Shown: positions 1-33,578 of the stretch, in pieces
Layout: each line of letters opens with the position of its first letter
How positions within the stretch are numbered: the stretch's first letter is position 1
NCBI GenBank assembly: GCA_043381765.1
Contig: JBHJMP010000637.1
Span: forward strand, 1-33,578
Source: Collodictyon triciliatum
Lineage: Eukaryota; CRuMs
DNA length: 33,578 bases
Direction of reading: 5' to 3'
Program-made: the position numbers and the translations under genes
Notes under the pieces: model-generated
Databases searched by the model: none
Told to the model about the DNA's origin: nothing
The model's input: the letters and a program-made list of their open reading frames with translations, nothing else

Positions 1-115
1 CAAAGCAAAGCAAAGCAAAGCAAAGCAAAACAAAGCAAAACAAAGCAAAACAAAGCAAAACAAAGCAAAACAAAGCAAAACAAAGCAAAACAAAGCAAAA
101 CAAAGCAAAACAAAA
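1..115. repeat. (CAAAG/CAAAA)n microsatellite at left edge
   Basis: Five-base units alternate between CAAAG and CAAAA, followed by a few non-repeat bases and the exon 51 donor. It lies in the intron downstream of exon 51 and may continue beyond the window. Confidence 0.95.
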
Positions 116-122
116 ACCGAAC

Positions 123-26122
<26,000 letters not shown>

Positions 26123-27214
26123 CTTTGGCCTACAGCGCTACAAGTGAGATACCTGATGGAGGCAAAGATAACTGAGGTTAAGAAAAAAAATAGTAGCAGT
26201 TTGCGGAGCTGACGGGAAGGGGATCATCGGCAGCCATTAAAATGATCAAATAAGAGACGCTCATCGATGCATAAAACCGGAAAGTGGTATATATTGCATG
26301 TTATAATTTACGATGAGGCACTTGTGCAGTGGGCGAAGAACGACGCAAGCAGAAGTATGGGTGGTTGTAAATGTCCTTGGCTTTGGTAGCAGTTCTGACT
26401 ATACGAAGAACCTCAGATAACAACACAGTGGAATGAACTCAACCTGGGGAGGAAAGCGGAACATAAAAAGACAAGCGAAAAGACTGAAAATAGAAAATCA
26501 TAATAGAAAGAAGAGCCTTGAGAGAAAAGCAACCGCCAGGCTCGCTACCCTCCGCTTGTGGTGGCTGGTGAGGAGTTTGCGAGGAGTTTGTTCTTTTACT
26601 GAACTGAAACATTTCACGGATAAAGACAAGCTGACAGGCTTCTTTCTCGCTCTTTCATTTCCTCAACTTTGGTCGTGTTCTCTCTGCCTTGTGAAAACCC
26701 CCGAGTAGGTCGATGTTGCAACCTGGCGAAGCTGTGGAGTCTGGTTTCCTGATTGCGAATGATCGAAAGTGGTTCAAATGGGCGATAACGTTTTCTATAT
26801 GTGGATTTTATGAGTATTTATGCAGTTTACTCTTCTATGGGCACAAACGTTCATTCCATCTCACAAAATAGACATGCTGAGGCATTTGTACCATTGTATT
26901 GGAACCTAGTGAAAGAAAAATGCCTCTGCCCCCCAGAAATCCACAGTTTGGCAACGCAAATCACAACCACCCGCCCCTGACTCCCGAAACCACACAAAAA
27001 CAATAACTAGGGCTGCATGAAGGATCATTTCAACCGATCCGGTCCTCGCGTGGGGATAAGGAGGATAGAATAGTGGAGGATGTAGATTTATTATTATTAT
27101 TCATATAACGATAATGGAAACTCCTTGTCTGCCAAGCTGGAAACAGAGGAAAAGAGAGATAGAGAATTTCTTTGTGTTGGACGTCGACTTCTCAAAGGCC
27201 AGATAAACTCGGAT
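26123..27214. other. Intergenic region between F-box/WD40 gene and giant gene
   Basis: About 1.1 kb without a convincing gene. It must hold the 3' UTR of the F-box/WD40 gene and the promoter and 5' UTR of the giant gene. A TATATA-like stretch lies near 26287-26294, about 165 nt upstream of the giant gene's ATG; it is weak evidence for a core promoter. A plus-strand open frame at 26433-26708 shows no recognisable protein features. Confidence 0.5.
27087..27092 (-). terminator. Candidate poly(A) signal of F-box/WD40 gene
   Basis: AATAAA on the minus strand lies about 120 nt past the stop codon at 27215, in otherwise non-coding sequence. It is placed by motif only. Confidence 0.4.
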
Positions 27215-29397
27215 TCACCTGCCAGAGCCGACTCTGCCTCTCGGGGCTGATGGCGATTCGATCTTCTTTTGTGGTTTCGAGCGGGAGCTGTTCTTTTTCG
27301 ACGGGGGTGTGTTTGGGGAAGAAGCACTGGGGTTGGATGAGTTTGCCGCACTCCGTGATGCAGGGATGTTTGATGAAGTGTGCTGTTGAGGAGAGCTCTT
27401 CAGGTGTGCAGGCGCTGCGAGATCGGGGCGGATTGCAGGGCCGTCCAACGTGTAGAGGGAGCCGTTTGCAGTTGCGACAGCCAAGCGTTCCGGACGAAGG
27501 CAGAGGGCAGTCACATCACATGGTTGACTAGTATTTGACACGGATGGTACATACGAGTACGAATAGGTTGTGGAGGGGCTTGCCGACAGGGGAGAGTGGT
27601 TCAGCTTTCGTGTCCATACAGGCTCTGCAGTGTCTTTGCGACGGTCAAAGTAAGAGACAGACCCATCAGAGCGGCCGAGTACGACAGTGTTACGAAGGAC
27701 AGCAGCTTTTGCAGGACTCAGACTTGGTGTTCCCCACCGACGAATGGGACGATTGTCGTTCAAGTCAGAGCGTCTGTCCCACATCTGAACACACGATGCC
27801 CCAGCGGTAAAGATGACATCAGGCGAAATCTCGTCGAATAGAAGGGAGCAGATGGGGGCCGTGTCACTCAAGCCAAGCTCTTGATGGGGCAACCAAGTGT
27901 GTAAGGAGACAGAGTTCTCTGCATCCCACCAAACGCAAACCCCAAGTGCATCTCCTGTTGCAAAGGACTGGAGCCGCGCGTTATTCTGATGGGGGGATGA
28001 GAAATGAGGGATGAAAGAAGGGGAACATGCGATGGCTGTCACTGCATCTGATCCGTCCTGAACTTCCTCGTCGCTAGTGCGGTAGATTTGAATAACTTCG
28101 CCCGTTGAAAGGCGAACCAAGTGCGTCGCGCCGTCTTGTCCTGCACTAAGGATGCATGCATGGCCACTCTTGGATGTTCTCAAGGCCATCTTGTTGACGC
28201 CACTGTTGTGGGTTCTCAGCGTCTGTCGTGTCTGAAGCGTGTCCAAGTCCCAGAGACGGATGCTCCCATCCCTGCCGTTAATGCAAGGATACAAAGGAGA
28301 AAGGGTGGAGCAGGAAAAAAAACAGACATGGAAAGAAGTGTGTACGAGGAGTCACCTCGAAATCAGTGTTTGTCTTTAATGACGGACTCATTAGCATTCA
28401 TTTCAGTTGTTTTTTTTTTGTCACACTTCATTCAGATTATCAAAATCTTGAGCATCCAGCCATGAATCATGTTTTTTTTATGCAAATGGTTAGATTATTT
28501 CGGTTGGACAGGTATAAAAAAAAAAAAGCAAAATACAAAGCGTGTATGAGATATTTTATTCTGAGAGAAATTTATGAAAAAAAAAGGGCAATATAAATAG
28601 AATATGAGTAATTTGCTTCCTTATATTGATATCATCTTTTTTTTTTTATAAGTCACATACCTTGAGGATGAAAAGATGACATCATCCGTGACAATCAGAT
28701 CGGTAATACAGTTTGTATGGCCCTTCAGTGCACGGAGTCTTTGGCCACTCTGCAAATCCCAGAGCCGCACAAACGCATCATGGCCACCAGATACCATCAG
28801 CATCCCGCCAATGTCGACCGAAGTAACTCCAGTGAGGGAACCCGACCCTTGGGGGTTGTGCAGCGCAGCACTTGAAGAGCTTGGCGAGCTGGAAAGCAAG
28901 GTTGCCGAGCCACCAGACTTTGGATTCGCGGCGCCAGACGCTGGCTGAGTCCAGTCCAACTTTCGCAGGCGATCGACGTTTGTCCAGAAGGTCTCGAAGC
29001 GGTGGCGCACAAGAAACTCGGTCCGCCAGTCCCCCATGGGCCAGGGAGCAGCCCGTCCTGATCGTCTCGCAGTCTCGAAGCCCATCGAGGCACACGGCCG
29101 CAAAACATCCTCGAATGATCTCCAGCGCTCCAGATATATCCTACGCCAGTGCGGCCCGTCCTTTGCGAGTCGTCGGAGACGCTTGCACACGCAGGACAGA
29201 ACAAAGAGGACCTCCTTGTTGCTCAGGAAGCGGAAGATGCGGAGGATCAGCTCGTCGGGAAGTTGATCGAGCAAGCTGGTTTCTGGCCAGCAGTACCCGC
29301 GGTTGCGAAGGTGGCGGCGTTGCGAGGCTTTGAGTCTGGTTGTGGTGGGCGGAGTTTGCTCGTCGCCTGCTCTGTAGTATGTCTCGATTTCCTCCAT
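27215..29397 (-). CDS. F-box and WD40 repeat protein (SCF ubiquitin-ligase substrate receptor)
   Basis: Two exons, 29397-28661 and 28271-27215, join AG|G in phase 2 across a 389-nt GT-AG intron and give 597 residues. Residues about 44-92 form an F-box: LLDQLPDELILRIFRFLSN followed by VLSCVCKRLRRLAKDG and HWRRIYLERW. This is followed by a linker and WD40 repeats, for example GGHDAFVRLWDLQSG, SSSRDGSIRLWDLDT (formed across the splice junction), TAGASCVQMWDRRSD and GRSDGSVSYFDRR. Known: F-box/WD proteins bind Skp1 through the F-box and bring substrates to Cullin-1 through the propeller. The C-terminal 70 or so residues are Ser/Pro/Lys-rich and look disordered. Resemblance to FBXW9-type proteins is possible but not established. 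The ATG has A at -3 and G at +4. Confidence 0.9.
28272..28660 (-). other. Intron of F-box/WD40 gene
   Basis: The 389-nt AT-rich intron has donor AAG|GTATGT and acceptor GGCAG|G. It splits a WD repeat so that SSSR is joined to DGSIRLWDL. It has several poly(A/T) runs and no coding signal. Confidence 0.88.
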
Positions 29398-29911
29398 TCT
29401 TTTTTTTTGGTTCTGTTTTTGTTTGGTTGGGTTTGTTGAGTCACAGGCGAAGGCGGTTGATCCTTGACTCTTGTGTGGACGTCGATGCGGGTGTGCAGTG
29501 ATGCTCGACGGGTTCGAGAGCCTGGATGCAGAGCGACTCTGTGAACTTGTTCTATTGGATCCGAGTCGGTTTCGTTGATAATAGATCCTTGATCCTTGGA
29601 AGCTACTTCGCCTCCCTTTTTCCTTTCTTCTTCTTTCTCTTACTTTCTCTTGCTTGATTCAAAGTCTTTCTGGATGCGCTTTTGATTTGTCTTTGCGAGA
29701 ACGTGTTGGGAATGGGCCAAATGTGGAATGTTTGTGCTTGGGAATGTACGGAATGTTTGTCTCGAGACCTTACATACAATACTACCGGTTTCCGCCAGCA
29801 ACACACGCTTTTTTAAATGTTTATTTTTCATTTTTTTCTCATTTTATTTATTTCTTTCGTCTAAACTCATGAGGCTTATCCAAACAATCAATAACTTAAA
29901 TATGGTGAGGC
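29398..29911. other. Intergenic region between CorA gene and F-box/WD40 gene
   Basis: About 0.5 kb holding the 3' UTR of the CorA gene and the upstream region of the F-box/WD40 gene. Pyrimidine-rich runs occur near 29610-29650. No open frame here looks like a protein. Confidence 0.5.
29843..29852 (-). terminator. Candidate poly(A) signals of CorA gene
   Basis: Two overlapping AATAAA hexamers on the minus strand lie about 60 nt past the stop at 29912, followed by a T/A-rich stretch. This spacing is typical for a 3' end signal. Confidence 0.5.
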
Positions 29912-32900
29912 TCAAAGGAAGCCGCGTCTTCGAAAAAATGCGCTCATAGCAGCTACTATGAAGCCTATAAGAACGCATATGCCAACGAACCAATTGAGAT
30001 TAGGCTCGCTTTGGCCAGGCACGTTCACATTCATCCCGAAGAGACCAGCTGTAATTATTATTGTTATCATTATTATATGAACGAGAACATGACCAGAATA
30101 AATACCAAGCATGGGGAAAATGGTAATTGGTTATGTGTGTGATTAGGAAAAAGTTTTGCTCTCTTTTTGCAATCAAATGAACTGTGATAAAAAAATTTTT
30201 TTTTTGCCAACGACGAGGATTTGGTTACCAATAAGAGTAAGTGGAAGCAGAATTGCCGAAACAGAGCTCAGCTTTTTCATGAGGGTGTCCGTTCGTTGCG
30301 AAACTTGTGCGTTTTGTACAGATGCCTAGATATGATAACGATTATATTGGTTATTGTAATTAGCGTGAGGATGACACAGTACATTTGATCGTCGTTCACC
30401 ACTTTGTCAAGGGAAATACCATCCAAAACAATCAGACAAAAAACTTCCTTTCTTCGATTCAAAGAACAATCAGACAAATTCAACAAACCATGGCCAAGTA
30501 GTTGGCGTGTGAGTTATCTAAAATCTCTCTTCCAATCTGTGTAAACATAGGGCAGATTAAAGCGAAGCACAACCTTTTTGTTGCTTTCGATTGATGGGAC
30601 AGGAGTTTAGACATAATATTAAAGAACCGTACATCCAGACTAAGTCTCATTCTCACAATCGAGTCCAATAGCGAGCGCAGATAAACCTGGATGGGTTGGC
30701 GTGAGTGCCATTCAAAGGGTAGTGGGCCGTGGTTGCGAATTATTTTCTCATAGACATAGAAGGATACTTGCGTAGAACGAGTTAAAGCTGGGAGTCCCAG
30801 TATGCATAGAGAAAGGTAAATCTCCTATATGAGTAGTAAACTCAGTAATCGGTGTAAGGTTGACTCATGCCTTTTGGAGATTGAAACGAAACAAAGTATG
30901 AAATCCCATGAACCAGCGTGTGAAAGCACGCAAAGAAAAAGAGGGAAAATTTTGATGAGGTACCTGTTTTGTGCACATCATCCAATGAAGTGTCGATGTT
31001 TGGCTGCTAGCTATCTGAATTCTTCGCAGCAAATCGTCACTGTCGGAGGAGCTGGAGAAAACAAAATAAAAAGAACAAACAAACAAACAAAAACCTCTTT
31101 TAAACATGAAGAATCAGAATTGATCTTGCTGATAACGTTGATTTTCAAGAGCAGGTATTTATATTGATAAAAAAAATAATTAAAACCTTGAAAATAGAAC
31201 GAGAGTCAGTTCATCCAGATTCTGGGATTCAAAAACTACAGATCCAACACGTTTCTCAAAACCGAGGGTCTATCAAGTATATTTTTTTTCTTGATGAGTA
31301 TTGGACGATTTCATTTTCTTTTGTAGATGTATAAAGATTATTTTCTTGACGTTTTGGGTAACACGGATTCTATACAGAATTCTGGAGTAAGGTATATAGG
31401 CATCTATCAGAAGTGTGAATATTTCCACTTGGTTGCATCATGGACATCGTGTCGGAAACTGCAGATATTTCCGATTAAGTTACAGAACTATATAATAACT
31501 TGATTAAAATCCAGATAGATATACTACATTACATACTTGACGGCAAAGGAATAGGGTGGACAGTCAATATGAGGTTAGGAAAAATAATCATCCAAATGGG
31601 CGCCATGTATGACCAAGAGGCAACTTCGTTAGGACATATCTATTAAAAAATAATAATGAAGACCATGTATAGACCTATTCACCTTATTCTGAATAAAATG
31701 ATATTCACCTCCTGTAGGACAATAAATAAGTATCCGTTGAGGACTTCGTATTTTTCACGTGCTTCGGAATGGACACACTCCCGACTTAATAATTATTTGG
31801 TTTGAAGATATGTTAGGGTTTCATTTTAGATAGGCGATGAAAAATTACATGAGAAATAAATGCAAAAGTACCACGTCAGCGGATGAACTCCAAATAATCT
31901 TTCTATGATAACTAAGTCCTGTTCATTGCGCGCAGATTACGTCCAGATTTTCAAGAATAAATATAAAATTGATGCACTTTGTGAAAACCTTGAAAAAAAT
32001 TTAAGATTGGAAAAAAAAGAGAGAGAGAAAGAGAGAAGAGGAAAATGACACAATCAAATGTAATGAGATTACCGAGAGTTTTGGGGCAAGGAAATCAATC
32101 CAGAATGGTGAGAGTTCTCTGTATGAGTCAGCATTTTTTGAAGATATTGCATCCTGTCGATGAAATGCGAAATAAAAAGTAAGAAAAAGGATATGTAAAA
32201 GAAAACTCCCCAGTTTGAGATTGCTCATGACAACTTGCCGTGATTAAGAGACGAAAAGAAAAAAAGGAAAAGAGGATGAGATGAAAAATTACACGTAAAT
32301 TTCTGAGAAAAAGGTTAATATCATGTAGAGTCTCAATCATACTTCTATCGAAGCCTCCAAACTTTCAGTATTCTGGAATTCTCTGCATCCAAAATCTTTG
32401 CCTATGATCGTGCATGTTAGGGGGTGAGGAGCAAAGTGGGTGCTGCTTGTGCGTGCATCGAGTTGGCTGAGTTCGTTCAGATACCCAGATATCTAAAGGA
32501 CGAATAGACGTTCAATCTACAGCCCCGGTCATCTGAAGTGCAGTGCTTGATTTATAAAATATGGTCGTAGCAAATATATCGATTTTGTTTGGTGATGCTG
32601 TGCAGACTCCTTTTATTTTAGGAGAATGGGAGTCGCTTAATCTAAAATAAATACATGTAAAAAATTGATTCTTACTTTATGATTGGTCGCGGATGCCGTA
32701 GGGTTACTCCCGCTTGCGCTATTGCGACGCATCGGATTCTGATATTGCTCGATGAACTCATGTAATGTCTTGTGAAAAGTATTAAAATTACCATTAAAAA
32801 GAAAAGAAAAGAAAAGAAAAGAAAAGAAAAGAAAAGAAAAGAAAAGAAAAGAAAAGAAAAGAAAAGAAAAGAAAAGAAAAGAAACGTTGCATTAATGGCT

Positions 32901-33271
32901 CGTGTAATTTTAAAGGAGCATTATTATTATTCATCTTAATAAAAATGGAAATTGTTGTTTGGAATTGAAAAATATGGGCTAAGCTCAGAATCCTAAAAAT
33001 TAATTAAAGAAAAAGAAAAAGAAAGGGAATGGGAAAATCATGAATATTCACGCAAACACGAGCAACCTCATCCGTCGAGTAGAGCAGGTCAAAATCCGCA
33101 ACCTCTTCAGACAAGTCCAAGTCACGAAGTCTCTCCCGAAAAAAAATATCCTGCAAGCGCTGATTCCTGGACTTTAGAAACATTCCTCCCCCGGCAGTGC
33201 GCGGACTGACTGAACCGGCCCGATTCCGCGGAGAGTCCATCAGTGGTGTTTGCCGTGCTTTGGAAGGAAGT
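29912..33271 (-). CDS. CorA/Alr1-like Mg2+ transporter (5' partial, 13 exons seen)
   Basis: Exons: 33271-33052, 32768-32676, 32492-32343, 32153-32073, 31918-31872, 31784-31709, 31639-31533, 31269-31240, 31051-30964, 30824-30633, 30536-30489, 30325-30229, 30048-29912. All phases agree, giving about 455 residues. Signature pieces in order: FWIDFLAPKLS, LFGVHPLTC, SEAREKYEVLNGYLFIVLQE, YLRSLLDSIVRM, ILDNSHANYLAM, ILLPLTLIAG and the CorA signature GMN within LFGMNVNVPGQ, then a second membrane helix and the basic tail RRRGFL. Known: CorA proteins are pentameric Mg2+ channels; GMN forms the selectivity filter and sits after the first helix. The VPGQ continuation is typical of fungal and protist Alr1/Mnr2 proteins. 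The first exon seen enters in phase 2, so the N-terminus lies right of the window. The 31269-31240 and 30824-30633 exons are the least certain, and a helical stretch expected before the latter may be incomplete. Confidence 0.82.
32799..32884. repeat. (GAAAA)n microsatellite in CorA gene intron
   Basis: About 17 near-perfect GAAAA units lie in the intron between the first two CorA exons seen. On the sense strand this is TTTTC, leading toward the exon 2 acceptor. Confidence 0.95.
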
Positions 33272-33415
33272 CTGCAAGAAAAGATTGTTGCTTTGTCACA
33301 CATAAATCATTTGAGGCACAGGCTCTTGTGCACACTCTGGCACAGAACACAAAAAGCTTTGTCATATAGTCTGCGTCGCTTTGGCCCACCAGAGAAGTAT
33401 GGTTGAGGGTAACTA

Positions 33416-33494
33416 TGTTTTTATGTTTTTATGTTTTTATGTTTTTTTGTTTTTATGTTTTTTTGTTTTTTTTATGTTTTTTTTTGTTTTTTTT

Positions 33495-33578
<84 letters not shown>
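33416..33578. repeat. (TTTTTATG)n passing into poly(T) at right edge
   Basis: Units of TTTTTATG decay into TTTTTTTTG and then a pure T run to the last base. The low-complexity end, with none of the CorA 5' exons reached, suggests a contig break at this repeat. Confidence 0.9.

Noticed and set aside
26433-26708. Plus-strand open frame of 91 codons in the intergenic region
   Set aside because: It shows no domain, signal peptide or splice context and has an unremarkable basic composition; I see no support for a gene.
28872-29333. Plus-strand frame of 153 codons
   Set aside because: It is antisense to exon 1 of the F-box/WD40 gene, whose F-box is unmistakable; the shadow is due to higher GC content.
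30277-30486. Minus-strand frame with a hydrophobic stretch (CVILTLITITNIIVII)
   Set aside because: It lies in an intron of the CorA gene; joining 30489 to 30325 gives NYLAM followed by ASVQN in phase, which fits the family better than including it.

Overview
The window is nuclear DNA of a eukaryote. The genes are rich in short introns (mostly GT-AG, two apparent GC-AG), introns and intergenic DNA are AT-rich with many microsatellites, and candidate AATAAA poly(A) signals are present. The CorA transporter is of the type found in fungi and protists, while the giant receptor-like gene uses animal-style ephrin-receptor-like cysteine modules. A protist or early-branching opisthokont is plausible, but I cannot name a lineage. 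All three genes I can support lie on the minus strand.

Positions 123-26122 hold one giant gene. I rebuilt it by hand as 51 exons, and reading phase agrees at every junction except across a 659-N assembly gap (5564-6222). It encodes over 6,000 residues: a signal peptide (exon 1), an ectodomain of about 3,200 residues with roughly 50 Cys-rich modules, a membrane-proximal domain, one transmembrane helix (12505-12573), and a cytoplasmic part of more than 2,800 residues. The cytoplasmic part has coiled coil, a block of D-x-x-T-G-x-x-x-P repeats, more coiled coil, basic and very acidic linkers, and a compact C-terminal domain. The 3' end runs off the left edge of the window. One exon of 8,590 nt covers the last ectodomain modules, the membrane helix and much of the cytoplasmic part; nearly all other exons are 45-226 nt.

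After about 1.1 kb of intergenic DNA, positions 27215-29397 hold a two-exon F-box/WD40 gene (597 residues), probably a substrate receptor of an SCF ubiquitin ligase. After about 0.5 kb, positions 29912-33271 hold the C-terminal 13 exons of a CorA/Alr1-like Mg2+ transporter, including the GMN signature. Its 5' end lies beyond a poly(T) tract at the right edge.

The three genes have no evident shared pathway. The point of interest is the giant receptor: its domain combination, its intron pattern (glycine-codon phase-1 introns in the ectodomain, phase-0 introns in the coiled coil) and the large intronless block in its middle. No tRNA, rRNA, CRISPR array or transposon was recognised.
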